From Microcoleus sp. bin48.metabat.b7b8b9.023 (GTDB lineage: Bacteria; Cyanobacteriota; Cyanobacteriia; Cyanobacteriales; Microcoleaceae): DNA of 45,041 bases. The stretch covers positions 1 through 45,041 of the forward strand of contig NZ_JAAFKG010000064.1 of NCBI RefSeq assembly GCF_013299185.1. Reading direction: 5' to 3'. The translations under genes were made by a program, and so were the position numbers. Shown in pieces: positions 1 through 9,195 of the stretch (its first letter is position 1; each line of letters opens with the position of its first letter). Below the pieces are notes generated by a model. It was not told the origin of the DNA and did not search any database. It saw only the letters and a list, made by a program, of their open reading frames with translations.

Positions 1-111
1 TCCATTGAAAAACTAGAATCACTGTTACATAAACTTTTAAATGAAGGAGGACTAATTATGAAATGGAACCGAAAAATCAAAAATAAAGGTAACTTAGTTA
101 ATGCAGTTTAG
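1..111 (+). CDS. C-terminal 36 codons of an unidentified protein (partial)
   Basis: Frame 1 is open from the first base of the window to a TAG at 109-111. The visible residues are a short hydrophilic tail rich in Lys and Asn, too little to assign a family. A GGAGG followed by ATG at 58 lies inside the frame, so a small internal ORF of 17 codons is also possible. Its stop overlaps the stop of the convergent gene on the other strand by two bases. Confidence 0.35.
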   Translation, partial: SIEKLESLLHKLLNEGGLIMKWNRKIKNKGNLVNAV

Positions 112-1079
112 ATGTCGAACAGCTTATAGAAATCCCATACTATCTTTTTTGTTTTAATACTTATCCCATAAATATGTCCAGAACCCGCAGCTATAAACAG
201 TCTATCTTTGAGCCGAGAAGGTGATGATTCTGCCACCAAGTTACCGCCGTGCTTGCTGATATCTCCTGGCGCATAAAGCTGCACTTCTGACAAGATCTGC
301 GGTTGCTTAATTCCTTGTTTAACTTTCGCTTTGCTGACCGAACTATTGATAAAATAGCCGATCGCATTTTCCCCCGCATTGAACAACAGGCCATCGCCCA
401 GATACAAAGCACTGCTATCGTTATCCTGACTGTAGCTCGGCGTTCTCCGGATGTCCAACTTCCACAGTTCCTTACCAGTTCTAAAAGATATTGCCCTAAA
501 ACTCGGGACAACATTTTTGCCACCACCGCCGCTGCGGCTGCCTTGCAAAATCACAATTCTGTTTTCAGCGTTGGCTGTTTTGTCGATATAAATTGTTGAA
601 CTTCCTTTAATTATATCATCAAATTCATAGCGCCAAACTTCCTTATTCGTCGCCATGTCTATTTTGTGCAAATAGTGGTCGAAAGAACCTATAATTAAAT
701 AAGTTTTATCCCGATCTCTGGTAATAGTTGGCTGTCCTGTCCAACCGGCACCACTCCAAACTTGAGATTGCCTTCCCAGAAAAGTCCGGCCGCTTCCTAG
801 CTCAAACTTGTTGATTAACTTCAAGCCTTTGGGGACACCTCTACCGTAAAACCTGCGCTGGTCATTTCCTAAAAAAGTCGGCACGAATAATTCTACTTCG
901 GGAATTACTTTTTTAGTCGGAACTTTCTTACTATTGCTGTTTAATGCCGCTTGGTTCGATGGTTCGGCTTGGTTTGAGGGTTCAGCTTGGCACTGTTTGA
1001 GAATAGCGGGAGGAAATGCGGCAGTCAGTAAAAATTTTCCGAGCCGTTGATTGAACGTTCTTCGAGATGATAAACTCAT
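108..1079 (-). CDS. Tat-exported PQQ-like beta-propeller protein, probably C-terminally truncated
   Basis: The protein has about 323 residues. The N-terminus carries a twin-arginine-type signal (SSRRTF followed by a hydrophobic stretch ending near AILKQCQA), then a low-complexity QAEPSN duplication. The body shows repeated propeller-blade patterns typical of PQQ-like/quinoprotein repeats, such as KIDMATNKEVWRYEF, AISFRTGKELWKLD and GISIKTKKIVWDF. The ATG at 1079 is preferred over an upstream TTG at 1091 because GAGAG lies five bases ahead of it. The frame stops directly after the IVWDF strand, where such propellers normally continue, so a 3' truncation is likely (inference). No cofactor or catalytic residues can be assigned. 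It lies downstream of crtA on the same strand, but a 365-base gap argues against one operon. Confidence 0.6.
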   Translation of the reverse strand: MSLSSRRTFNQRLGKFLLTAAFPPAILKQCQAEPSNQAEPSNQAALNSNSKKVPTKKVIPEVELFVPTFLGNDQRRFYGRGVPKGLKLINKFELGSGRTFLGRQSQVWSGAGWTGQPTITRDRDKTYLIIGSFDHYLHKIDMATNKEVWRYEFDDIIKGSSTIYIDKTANAENRIVILQGSRSGGGGKNVVPSFRAISFRTGKELWKLDIRRTPSYSQDNDSSALYLGDGLLFNAGENAIGYFINSSVSKAKVKQGIKQPQILSEVQLYAPGDISKHGGNLVAESSPSRLKDRLFIAAGSGHIYGISIKTKKIVWDFYKLFDI

Positions 1080-1444
1080 TGTAGCTCTCAATAATCAATC
1101 ATCATATTAAAACACGATCGAGGCGGTCGGTCTGAATAAATTTAACGAGAGTGCGTCTAAATAAAATGTCTAAATAAATTTGTAAATATTGCCCCGTGTC
1201 TGCCATCCCGTCTTTCAGGCGCAGATGAGTGTTAAATAACGAATAATTAATAAGACATAACTTATTAATCAAAAAGTAAAGCTGGGATTTTTTTGCAAAC
1301 ATACATAAAATACTATCAAAATATAATCAAAATAAGAGCTTCAAAAAAAAATATATTAATTACCATAATTGGCTGTTGATAGATTCAAAAAAAATGAGGC
1401 ATTCCTACTAATATTTTCGTGATATTATTTCACGTTTAAACTAA
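1080..1444. other. Intergenic stretch, no gene supported
   Basis: AT-rich spacer between the propeller gene and crtA, both on the minus strand. A 66-codon minus-strand ORF at 1102-1302 has no recognisable motif and no convincing ribosome-binding site. It may hold the promoter of the propeller gene. Confidence 0.5.
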
Positions 1445-2281
1445 TTAATTTGCCAAAAATTTACGAATTTTGCTATCTTTTTTCAAGAGAAATTGATAAA
1501 ATATCCCAAACAAAATTACCGCAATCATCCCCACCACTAAAGAACCTTCACCATCATGCCAATATTTAAACAAATCTAGGCGCTTATGTGCAACTAACAA
1601 TGCCATTGCAGCCACTCTAAAACCATTGACAATATAACCCAAAGCGATAGCTACACCTATTACCAAAGCTTTATTTTGTTTTGTAGGAAACATCACTAAA
1701 CAAACTACAGATAAACCTAATAAGTAATTCATTGCCTCCATACCCGAACATCCCCCATATACAAAGACCCTTCCTGTCGGTAAAGCAACATAATTACCCT
1801 CACGCATTACATCAAAACCTAAATACCACAAAATAACATGAGCAAATTTAGTAGTAAGTGTGGCCATATTCTCCGATAAAGGTGATGTAATTACACTGGG
1901 AACTCCCTGGACAAATAGTATTAGCAATTCACGCCAATATTGTTTTAAATGTTTAAAACCTACCGCAATTAGGCTCAAACCTAAACCAGATAAAAAAGGT
2001 GCCAGTCTTAAAAAATAACTTGATTGACTGGAAACCATAGCACTTTTTAATAAAATAAAAGCTATTAATATGGTTCCAGCAACTATTGATATTGTGTCAC
2101 TTTTTACCCCTCCTTGTTTTAGACTATCCTGCTTATCCCAAAGTAGGGAACCCACAGCCAACCAAAAAACTATACTCATATAAAAATGTGCTATATCCCC
2201 CATTTTCCAAAGGAGTGTCATGTTCAGTGTTATTAAACCTGTGGCAATAACGATTAGCAAAAAAAGTTTTCTTTTAAACAT
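1445..2281 (-). CDS. crtA: Cyanoexosortase A (exosortase family transpeptidase)
   Basis: The protein has 278 residues and about eight hydrophobic membrane spans. It carries the exosortase catalytic triad: Cys178 in YGGCSGME, Arg222 in NGFRVA and His242 in YWHDGEG. Exosortases cleave PEP-CTERM tails of exported proteins at the membrane and are thought to transfer them to an acceptor. The cyanobacterial form is CrtA (family knowledge). The neighbouring upstream gene on the same strand encodes a PEP-CTERM protein, an apparent substrate. The small partner protein often found next to cyanoexosortases is not seen here. The ATG at 2281 lacks an obvious Shine-Dalgarno. Confidence 0.85.
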   Translation of the reverse strand: MFKRKLFLLIVIATGLITLNMTLLWKMGDIAHFYMSIVFWLAVGSLLWDKQDSLKQGGVKSDTISIVAGTILIAFILLKSAMVSSQSSYFLRLAPFLSGLGLSLIAVGFKHLKQYWRELLILFVQGVPSVITSPLSENMATLTTKFAHVILWYLGFDVMREGNYVALPTGRVFVYGGCSGMEAMNYLLGLSVVCLVMFPTKQNKALVIGVAIALGYIVNGFRVAAMALLVAHKRLDLFKYWHDGEGSLVVGMIAVILFGIFYQFLLKKDSKIRKFLAN

Positions 2282-2344
2282 TTTGATATTAGTTATTAGT
2301 TAATAGATTAGATGGTGTGATTTAAATAATACCCAGATATTAGG

Positions 2345-2375
2345 AAAACTGGTTTCTTGATGAAACCAGATTTTT
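2345..2375 (-). terminator. Hairpin between PEP-CTERM gene and crtA, possible bidirectional terminator
   Basis: CTGGTTTC at 2349-2356 pairs with GAAACCAG at 2362-2369 across a 5-base loop. A T-run follows on either strand (TTTTCC on the minus strand, ATTTTT on the plus). It lies 3' of the PEP-CTERM gene and could end its transcript. It also resembles the dispersed GAAACC...GGTTTC repeat seen elsewhere in the window. Confidence 0.5.
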
Positions 2376-2441
2376 AGAGATATCTAGAAGTAATTATTTG
2401 GGGTCAACCCCTGATGCAAAACCCCTTAAAATGATGGCTGT

Positions 2442-3107
2442 CTATTCAGCTTTTTGAGCTTGAGCGCGTTGCTTTTTGAACATGGCGCCAAAACCAACTG
2501 CGGCTCCCGCAGCAAGCATGGTTAAAGGTTCGGGAGTATTTTCAGTGTTGGCACTGCTGCTGACGAAAGTATCGCTTGCACCATTGGGCAACGCTTGAAC
2601 GTGCAAACCTAATTTTAAGGCACCGCTATTCAAGGCGGCAATTACATTATTATAATTACCACTAAAGCTCAATCCCAGAGCTTCGCCACCTTGGACGCCC
2701 CATTTATTACCAGCACCATTGTCACGTGAGAAGGCATAGTCTGTGGTGAAGCCATTACCACCTTGAGGGAGCTGATCGTTAGAAGCACCACCAGTAAAGG
2801 CTACGTCACCAGTGTTGCCAACGTTAGCTGTGGGAGCAGACAGATAGCCATTATCATCAAAGAAAACTTTACTAATAAACATAGTAGAGGCTGCGGCATT
2901 GCCCGAGTTGGCAATCTTAAAAAAAACTGATGATGCATTTCCTGTTACGTCAAAGGTAAAGCTATCTTTATAGGCGTCTCCCACTGTATCGCCACCCACG
3001 ACATTACCAAAGGTGAAGGCGGAGGCAGGTGCAGCGGACAAAGCACTAAGAGCAGCGACACTGGCAACAGATACAATGGACTGAACAAATGTTAATGGAA
3101 ATTTCAT
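2442..3107 (-). CDS. PEP-CTERM sorting domain protein
   Basis: The protein has 221 residues. A Sec signal peptide occupies about residues 1-30 and ends ASAF. A Gly/Asn/Ser-rich beta-type domain follows with no known catalytic motif. The C-terminus is a typical PEP-CTERM signal: TPEP, a hydrophobic helix (LTMLAAGAAVGFGAMF) and a basic tail (KKQRAQAQK). It should be exported and processed by an exosortase, plausibly CrtA encoded just downstream. AAGGT seven bases before the ATG at 3107 supports the start. Function unknown; it is probably a surface or extracellular-matrix protein. Confidence 0.85.
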   Translation of the reverse strand: MKFPLTFVQSIVSVASVAALSALSAAPASAFTFGNVVGGDTVGDAYKDSFTFDVTGNASSVFFKIANSGNAAASTMFISKVFFDDNGYLSAPTANVGNTGDVAFTGGASNDQLPQGGNGFTTDYAFSRDNGAGNKWGVQGGEALGLSFSGNYNNVIAALNSGALKLGLHVQALPNGASDTFVSSSANTENTPEPLTMLAAGAAVGFGAMFKKQRAQAQKAE

Positions 3108-3656
3108 GATTAATACCTTATGTTTGCAAGTTTGCTGGACTTATGTTTGTTTCGTTCACATCTTCAATATAAGCCTAAAAACAGGTAGGCGCAATATGTT
3201 TTGATAAAGTTTTGATGAAGTTTTTGAGGAATGAAGATGCTCCTGGAATTTACCGAAATTTGTGAATTCATTGACCGTACTTAGGTGTTTTCTCTTACGC
3301 ACGTAGATTTTGATTTTAGCAGCAGCAACGGCTGGAATCAGCGAAGAACACAGTGTAACCTATGTTGATTGAAGGCTATCCGACACGATCGACTCATTTT
3401 CAACCCAGATAACTTAAGCTATCAGACAATATCCTTGAGATAATACCGTTGCGGAAGTAAAAGTCGGTGAAACACAGATACCGAGATTGCTGCGCTGTTC
3501 GCTCCGGTCAGCAATGACACACAAAACTGTTAACCCAAGTATATTGAGTGATAATTTTAAAAGAGGGCGAATGAGAAGGATGCAACTACAACATCTGGCG
3601 CTAAACTGCTAGAGAAGTAACAAGCGCAGTCAGCACGAGTTAAATTATCTTTGATT
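3108..3656. other. Intergenic region between divergent genes
   Basis: About 550 bases separate the PEP-CTERM gene (minus) from the yyaL-like gene (plus), so promoters for both should lie here. No ORF or RNA gene is recognised. Confidence 0.5.
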
Positions 3657-5771
3657 ATGGTCAACCGTCTTGCTCAATCCCAAAGCCTTTACCTGCGGAA
3701 ACACGCCGAAAACCCGATCGACTGGTGGCCCTGGTGCGACGAAGCCTTAGAAACGGCCCTGCGCCAAAATAAACCGATTTTTTTGTCAATTGGCTACTCT
3801 AGTTGCCACTGGTGTACAGTGATGGAAGGAGAAGCATTTTCCGATCGCGCGATCGCCGAATACATGAATTCGCAGTTTGTACCGATAAAAGTCGATCGCG
3901 AAGAACGCCCGGACATCGACAGCATATATATGCAAGCTTTGCAAATGATGACCGGCCAAGGCGGTTGGCCGCTCAACGTTTTTCTCACTCCCGACGAGCG
4001 AGTTCCCTTCTACGGTGGCACTTATTTCCCCGTAACTCCGCGCTACGGACGCCCCGGATTTTTAGAAGTTTTGCAATCTATTCGCCGCTTTTACGACACA
4101 GAAAAGCGCAAATTGCAAGCCTTCAAAGGAGAAATTTTAGACAACCTCCACCAGTCGGCGCTGCTGTCAGTAGCAACCGCAGAATTAAATCGCGAAGTCT
4201 TCCAAAAAGGCTTAGAACTCAATACCGGAATTATTGCCGGCAGTAACCCCGGGCCCAGTTTTCCAATGATGCCCTATGCTGAGCTAGCACTGCGGGGAAC
4301 GCGCTTTAATTTTGATGCAAAATACGATAGCAAACAAGTCTGCACTCAGCGCGGCTTAGACTTAGCCTTGGGCGGCATTTACGACCACGTAGGCGGGGGA
4401 TTTCACCGCTATACGGTTGACGCGACTTGGACTGTGCCGCACTTTGAAAAAATGCTCTACGACAACGGTCAAATTGTAGAGTATTTAGCGAATTTGTGGA
4501 GCGCGGGAATTGAAGAACCGGCTTTTGAAGGTGCGATCGCGCGGACAGTAGAATGGTTGAAGAGAGAAATGACCGCGCCGAGCGGCTATTTCTACGCAGC
4601 ACAGGATGCTGACAGTTTTACCGCCCCAACCTCCCCTTACCAAGGGGGGGCAACGGGGGGGTCTGAGCCGGAAGAAGGAGCGTTTTATGTTTGGACTTAC
4701 ACCGAACTACAAACCCTGTTAACTATCGAGGAATTTGCTGAAATTCAAGAAGCGTTTGATATTAGTCGCAGCGGCAATTTTGAAGGCAAAAATGTATTGC
4801 AGCGCCGACATCCGGGAAAACTCAATGCAACCGTAGAAACGGCATTAGCTAAACTTTTTGCTCTGCGCTACGGCAACTATCCAGATGCTGTGAAAACCTT
4901 TCCGCCCGCCCGCAACAATCAAGAAGCGAAAAACGACAGTTGGCCGGGGAGAATTCCCGCAGTTACTGACACTAAAATGATTGCGGCTTGGAATAGCTTA
5001 ATGATTTCGGGTTTGGCGCGGGCGGCGGCTGTTTTTGGGAATTTTGAGTATTTGGAATTGGCTGTGAAAGCTGCTAATTTTATTTTAGACAATCAGTGGA
5101 TTGACGGGCGGTTTCAGCGACTGAATTATGACGGACAATCTGCTGTGGCGGCGCAGTCAGAAGATTATGCTTTGTTTGTGAAAGCTTTGTTGGATTTGCA
5201 TCAAGCGAGTTTGATGTTAGGAAACGGGGAATCTGTACAGCAATTGCCGAATTCTCAGTTTTGGCTGGAGAAAGCTGTGCGGGTGCAAGATGAGTTTGAT
5301 GAGTTTTTGTGGAGCGTGGAATTGGGCGGGTATTACAATACTGCTAAGGATGCTAGCGGGGATTTGTTGGTGCGAGAACGCAGTTATACTGACAATGCTA
5401 CTCCGGCGGCGAATGGAATTGCGATCGCCTCTTTGGTTCGTTTGGCGCTGTTGGATCAGAATTTAGAATATCTCGATCGCGCCGAACAAGCTTTGCAAGC
5501 TTTCAGCAGTATTGTCCGAGATAGTCCCCAAGCTTGTCCGAGTCTACTTTCGGCTTTGGATTGGTACCAGCATTCTACCCTAATTCGCACGTCGCCCGAC
5601 CAGATTCCTGGATTGATTTCGCGGTATTATCCGACTGCTGTCTGTCAGATTGAGGCTGATTTACCTGAAGGTGTTATCGGGTTAGTTTGTGAGTGTTTGA
5701 CTTGCAAAGAACCTGCGAAAAGCCAAGAGATGCTGTTAGCAGAAATTTTGCACAGTCAAACGCGAGTATAG
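3657..5771 (+). CDS. YyaL/SSP411 (DUF255) thioredoxin-domain protein
   Basis: The protein has 704 residues. An N-terminal thioredoxin-like domain carries a CHWC motif (Cys50, Cys53) within SSCHWCTVMEGEAF. An alpha/alpha-barrel part of the N-acylglucosamine-epimerase type follows. This matches the widespread YyaL/spermatogenesis-associated protein 20 family, whose biochemical role is unsettled. The ATG at 3657 is chosen over a TTG at 3651; neither has a strong ribosome-binding site. Residues about 323-336 (SPYQGGATGG region) are encoded by a C/G-rich palindromic repeat typical of intergenic elements, apparently inserted in frame. The stop codon sits at the first base of a dispersed repeat. Confidence 0.85.
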   Translation: MVNRLAQSQSLYLRKHAENPIDWWPWCDEALETALRQNKPIFLSIGYSSCHWCTVMEGEAFSDRAIAEYMNSQFVPIKVDREERPDIDSIYMQALQMMTGQGGWPLNVFLTPDERVPFYGGTYFPVTPRYGRPGFLEVLQSIRRFYDTEKRKLQAFKGEILDNLHQSALLSVATAELNREVFQKGLELNTGIIAGSNPGPSFPMMPYAELALRGTRFNFDAKYDSKQVCTQRGLDLALGGIYDHVGGGFHRYTVDATWTVPHFEKMLYDNGQIVEYLANLWSAGIEEPAFEGAIARTVEWLKREMTAPSGYFYAAQDADSFTAPTSPYQGGATGGSEPEEGAFYVWTYTELQTLLTIEEFAEIQEAFDISRSGNFEGKNVLQRRHPGKLNATVETALAKLFALRYGNYPDAVKTFPPARNNQEAKNDSWPGRIPAVTDTKMIAAWNSLMISGLARAAAVFGNFEYLELAVKAANFILDNQWIDGRFQRLNYDGQSAVAAQSEDYALFVKALLDLHQASLMLGNGESVQQLPNSQFWLEKAVRVQDEFDEFLWSVELGGYYNTAKDASGDLLVRERSYTDNATPAANGIAIASLVRLALLDQNLEYLDRAEQALQAFSSIVRDSPQACPSLLSALDWYQHSTLIRTSPDQIPGLISRYYPTAVCQIEADLPEGVIGLVCECLTCKEPAKSQEMLLAEILHSQTRV
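4630..4662. repeat. C/G-rich dispersed repeat inserted in frame in the yyaL-like gene
   Basis: CCTCCCCTTACCAAGGGGGG followed by a second G-run forms a palindromic element. A related C-run/G-run stretch occurs at about 37010-37120. Here it is read as SPYQGGATGG without breaking the frame. Confidence 0.55.
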
Positions 5772-5871
5772 AAGCAGAAGGACTGAAGTCCGAACTATCG
5801 AACCTGTATAGAAGCAGAAGGACTGAAGTCCTTACTACAAACCAGTTCGTAGTAAGGACTTTAGTCCTTTC
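5767..5871. repeat. Dispersed GGACTNAAGTCC hairpin repeat (copy 1)
   Basis: A segment beginning GTATAGAAGCAGAAGGACTG occurs twice, at 5767 and 5807. The second copy continues into an inverted pair GGACTGAAGTCCTTACTAC / GTAGTAAGGACTTTAGTCC (5820-5867). The same family recurs at 16013-16529, 32896-32958 and 34143-34205. The first copy includes the stop codon of the upstream gene. Confidence 0.75.
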
Positions 5872-6213
5872 AATGTTTGTTAGCCCTCGATAGCAGGGGC
5901 GATTAACACCTGCAATTGACATCAGCCCGGACGTGCGATCGCCTTCGAGGGTAAAAATTGTGTAGAATAAAAACTTGACATCAGCCGACGATCGAAAGTA
6001 AAAATAAATAACAGCAATCACCAAAATGAGGCTTTATGTTTGATTCGCGATCGGTGAGCGACAAGTATGACATTGATAAATTGCTATCTCCTACAACAAT
6101 TTTGGCTAAAAGACATCCGGTAAAATACGGAGAATAGATGTTTTTTTTGAACCTTGTTCAGCAATCTAAAATTCACAATTCTGCAATCTAAAATCTAAAA
6201 TCTAAAATCTAAA
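5872..6213. other. Intergenic leader of the glycan cluster
   Basis: No gene is seen. The stretch ends in four copies of a 7-base repeat (see 6185-6212) that directly abut the start codon of the first glycosyltransferase. It should hold the cluster's first promoter. Confidence 0.5.
6185..6212 (+). repeat. STRR heptamer AATCTAA, 4 copies
   Basis: Four perfect tandem copies of AATCTAA end one base before the ATG-containing sequence at 6214, so the 5' leader contains no Shine-Dalgarno. Heptameric STRRs are known in filamentous cyanobacteria. Confidence 0.8.
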
Positions 6214-7410
6214 ATGGCAACAGCTATTCTCGACCTGGAAATCTCCCAACTACCGCCAGAAATAGCGGTTGAGGAGCGTTACAGCAAAGCCTTGGTTTTA
6301 ATTAGACTGCACGGAAAACCGATCGGTCAAGCGACTTTACCCGCAGTCGGAGGTCGCATTGAGGGTTCTCAATTGCGGGAAACACTGATGAATGCTGTGG
6401 GCGATCGCCTTTGGAAAGATTGGCTCTACGATACCCTGGAATGGGACGAACGCGGGCCGGTACAGGCAATGCCAACAGCCACTGTAGCGGTTTGCACGCG
6501 CGATCGCCCGGAAGATTTGCAGCGCTGTCTCGACGCGTTTATGCGGCTGCCCGACGACGGTCAGGAATACTTAGTAATTGACAACTGTCCCGCCACGGAG
6601 GCGAGCAGGGAACTGGTTGAAAACTATCCAAAAGTCCGCTATGTGCGCGAGGACGTACCGGGCTCCAGCGCTGCCCGCAACCGAGCTTTACGCGAAGCTA
6701 AACACGACTTTGTAGCGTTTACAGATGACGATGCCGTGCCAGATCCGAATTGGTTGCGATCGCTCTTGCAAAATTTTAGCGATCCGCGAGTTATGTGCGT
6801 CACGGGGCTGATTATGCCTTTAGAACTCGAAACCAAAGCACAAGAATGGTTCGAGCGCTACAGCCCCCACGGGCGGGGCTTCTATCGCCAAGTTTTTGAT
6901 GGGGCACACTGCAACCCGCTGATTGTAGCTTCGGTGGGTGTGTCAGCGAGTATGGCTTTGCGGAAAAGCGCGATCGACTCGATAGGCCTGTTTGACGAAG
7001 CTTTGGGGGCGGGGACGCCGACTGTCGGGGGCGAAGACTGCGAACTGTTTGCCCGCATTTTGCGCGCTGGCTACCGCATCGTCTACGAACCGAGAGCCTT
7101 GAGTTGGCACCGCCACCGCCGCACCTGGGAAGAATTGGAAAAAACGCTGCACGGCTACGGCATCGGAGTCTATGCTTTTTGGACTCGGATGTTTTTTATC
7201 AACCGAGAATTTAGCGTACCTCTATTAGCTTGGGGATGGCTGCGGCACAAACAAATTCCTGAATTAGTTGCTTCTTTGCGCAAGCGACCCGAATCCGTTC
7301 CGAGCGATTTGCTGTTAGCTCAATTGCGCGGCTGTGCTAAGGGCCCGATGGCTTATTTTGCTTCTCGGAAGCAGTTTGAAAAAATCCCAGAAGAAGTCAT
7401 TAGTCAGTAG
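6214..7410 (+). CDS. Family 2 glycosyltransferase with N-terminal recurring module
   Basis: The protein has 398 residues. Residues about 23-73 form a small domain (ALVLIRLHGKPIGQATLP ... LRETLMNAVGDRL) shared with neighbouring proteins. The GT-A fold begins near residue 88 (TVAVCTRDRPEDLQRCLDAF), with the metal-binding TDDDAVPD at 170-177, an acceptor-side GGEDCELF near residue 266 and a basic HRHRR stretch. It probably adds a sugar to an exported polysaccharide; donor and acceptor are unknown. It is the first gene of the glycan cluster. The ATG at 6214 is preceded by an STRR rather than a ribosome-binding site. Confidence 0.85.
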   Translation: MATAILDLEISQLPPEIAVEERYSKALVLIRLHGKPIGQATLPAVGGRIEGSQLRETLMNAVGDRLWKDWLYDTLEWDERGPVQAMPTATVAVCTRDRPEDLQRCLDAFMRLPDDGQEYLVIDNCPATEASRELVENYPKVRYVREDVPGSSAARNRALREAKHDFVAFTDDDAVPDPNWLRSLLQNFSDPRVMCVTGLIMPLELETKAQEWFERYSPHGRGFYRQVFDGAHCNPLIVASVGVSASMALRKSAIDSIGLFDEALGAGTPTVGGEDCELFARILRAGYRIVYEPRALSWHRHRRTWEELEKTLHGYGIGVYAFWTRMFFINREFSVPLLAWGWLRHKQIPELVASLRKRPESVPSDLLLAQLRGCAKGPMAYFASRKQFEKIPEEVISQ

Positions 7411-7490
7411 TTAGTAGTCATTAGTTAATGTCAACTATAGCGGTTATCAGATGAGGTAAGTTGTTGGGCTTGGGCCCTGTGATTTTAGTG

Positions 7491-7524
7491 GAGAGGGCGG
7501 GCACGGGGGCGCCGCCCCTACAAT
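7491..7524. repeat. Dispersed GGCGGGCACGGGGGC element (intergenic copy)
   Basis: GGCGGGCACGGGGGCGCCGC followed by CCCTACAAT is nearly identical to 31953-31982 inside the dnaX coding region, differing by one base in the centre. It is a small G/C-rich palindromic repeat. Confidence 0.7.
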
Positions 7525-7560
7525 AGGTCAACTATCATTAGTCACGAGTAAATCACAAAT

Positions 7561-7595
7561 TACCAATTACCAATTACCAATTACCAATTACCAAT
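7561..7595 (+). repeat. STRR heptamer TACCAAT, 5 copies
   Basis: Five perfect tandem copies of TACCAAT end ten bases before the start codon of the second glycosyltransferase. This again occupies the position expected for the ribosome-binding site. Confidence 0.8.
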
Positions 7596-7605
7596 CCAAT
7601 CTAAT

Positions 7606-8922
7606 ATGAATAGAGAAAATCCAACTGTTAGTATAATTATTCCCAGTCACAATCGTAGTTCTTCGCTGCGGCGGGCTCTCGATGCTCTGCGATCGCAAAC
7701 TTATCCGATCGACCTCATGGAAGTTACAGTCGTCGCAGATAACTGCATTGACGATACTTTGGCAATGCTACAAGACTACAAAGCTCCATTTAAACTGCAC
7801 GCGATCGAGGTAAATTGCCGGAGTGCTTCAATTGCCCGCAATACAGGAGCATCGGCTGCTAGCGGACAATTGCTGCTGTTTCTGGATGACGATATCGAAG
7901 CCATGCCGCTACTGGTGGAAAGCCACGTTCGGACTCACCAAGAACGACCGGGCTCCGTGGTTATGGGCCCTTACCCGCCTAAGTTGCAAGGAAGCACTAG
8001 ATATTTTGATGTGGAAGTGCGGGCTTGGTGGGAAGAAAAATTTTATCTGATGAGCCGCCACGATCGCCGATTCGAGTACGAAGATTTGGTTAGTGGGAAT
8101 CTTTCTCTGGATGCACAACTGTTTGCTCGTCTAAATGGCTTCGATGCGGCTTTCGGGAACTGCGGCGGCGAAGATTACGAGTTTGGGGTGCGCTTGCTGA
8201 AAGCTGGTGTACCTTTTGTGATGGCGACTGAAGCTGTCGGCTATCATTACGAACACGAAACTAACAATCTCGATCGCTCTTTTCGCCGAGCTCGTCAAGA
8301 AGGGCGATCGGATGTTTTAATCGGTCAGCGACACCCGGAACTCAGACCCCTACTGCACATCAAAGACTACGAAATTCCTTATTCCTTGGCAGACAAAATT
8401 TTAACTAATGTCGCGTTTTCCTGGCCGGCGGCGGTGGATTTGCTGGCTGCGGGACTGAGAAAAGCTCTGGATGTTCTCGAAAACTTGGGGATGCGTACAA
8501 CTTGGCGGTGGCTGCGCGGAAAATTGCGCGGTTATTGGTATTTTCGGGGGGTGATTGATGAGTTGAAAACTCGATCGGCAATTTCTAGTTTTATGCAGGG
8601 TGGGGCGGCCCGCGCCGATTTGAGCGATCGCGAAATAGAGATCGATTTGCAGCAAGGTTGGGAAGCAGCAGAAAGGTTGCTCGACGCTGAACGGCCCGAT
8701 GGCATTTATCTCCGTTACGGTGAAATGCTTGTCGGTCACGTCACTCCCAAATTTGGTGTCGAGCCGCTGCGGGGCGTCCACCTGCGTTCAATTCTGGCTA
8801 ATCTAGTGTCGGATCAATTGCTAATTGCGATCGCGGTTAACGGTATGCCCAAAACTGCTGAAACAAATCTCGAAAACCCTCTAATTGCTTTGGAAAAAAA
8901 TTATGAGTTGGCAGTTGAATAA
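7606..8922 (+). CDS. Family 2 glycosyltransferase with C-terminal recurring module
   Basis: The protein has 438 residues. The GT-A domain starts at once (TVSIIIPSHNRSSSLRRALD). It has a metal-binding FLDDDIEAMP near residue 92, GGEDYEFGVRLLKAG near residue 187 and a conserved HYEHETNN. Residues about 365-411 (DGIYLRYGEMLVGHVTP ... LRSILANLVSDQL) resemble the small module found at the N-terminus of the first and third glycosyltransferases, here moved to the C-terminus. It probably acts in the same polysaccharide pathway; its sugar specificity cannot be read. The ATG at 7606 follows an STRR and has no clear Shine-Dalgarno. Confidence 0.85.
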   Translation: MNRENPTVSIIIPSHNRSSSLRRALDALRSQTYPIDLMEVTVVADNCIDDTLAMLQDYKAPFKLHAIEVNCRSASIARNTGASAASGQLLLFLDDDIEAMPLLVESHVRTHQERPGSVVMGPYPPKLQGSTRYFDVEVRAWWEEKFYLMSRHDRRFEYEDLVSGNLSLDAQLFARLNGFDAAFGNCGGEDYEFGVRLLKAGVPFVMATEAVGYHYEHETNNLDRSFRRARQEGRSDVLIGQRHPELRPLLHIKDYEIPYSLADKILTNVAFSWPAAVDLLAAGLRKALDVLENLGMRTTWRWLRGKLRGYWYFRGVIDELKTRSAISSFMQGGAARADLSDREIEIDLQQGWEAAERLLDAERPDGIYLRYGEMLVGHVTPKFGVEPLRGVHLRSILANLVSDQLLIAIAVNGMPKTAETNLENPLIALEKNYELAVE

Positions 8923-8953
8923 TGCGTAATTGTTCATTGGTAATGGGGAATAA

Positions 8954-9061
8954 AAGGTTCCCAGGCACAGCGAAAGGAACCTAGATCCAGAGGCTCTGCC
9001 TCGGCACAGGATTATGAAGCAGAGCCTCCTAATCTCCGTTACCAGGCACAGCCTGGTAACG
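8954..9061. repeat. Triple-hairpin dispersed repeat, divergent copy
   Basis: It holds GGTTCC...GGAACC, AGAGGCTCTGCCTC...GCAGAGCCTC and GTTACCAGGC...GCCTGGTAAC stems in order. This is the same plan as the copies at 18513-18630 and 19512-19630, but with more substitutions. Confidence 0.7.
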
Positions 9062-9195
9062 AGTAAATTCTTCCTTCTTCCTTCTTCTTACCAGAAAGAA
9101 TTGGTTGAAATCCGGAACCGAGAGCGGGAGAAATTCAGATTGGACTATTCATTAATTCAATCCTCGGACTTAAGGATAGAGAGCGCTCTCTTTCG

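Noticed and set aside
1102..1302. 66-codon minus-strand ORF near crtA, considered as the missing exosortase partner
   Set aside because: Too short, with no membrane or signal pattern of that family.
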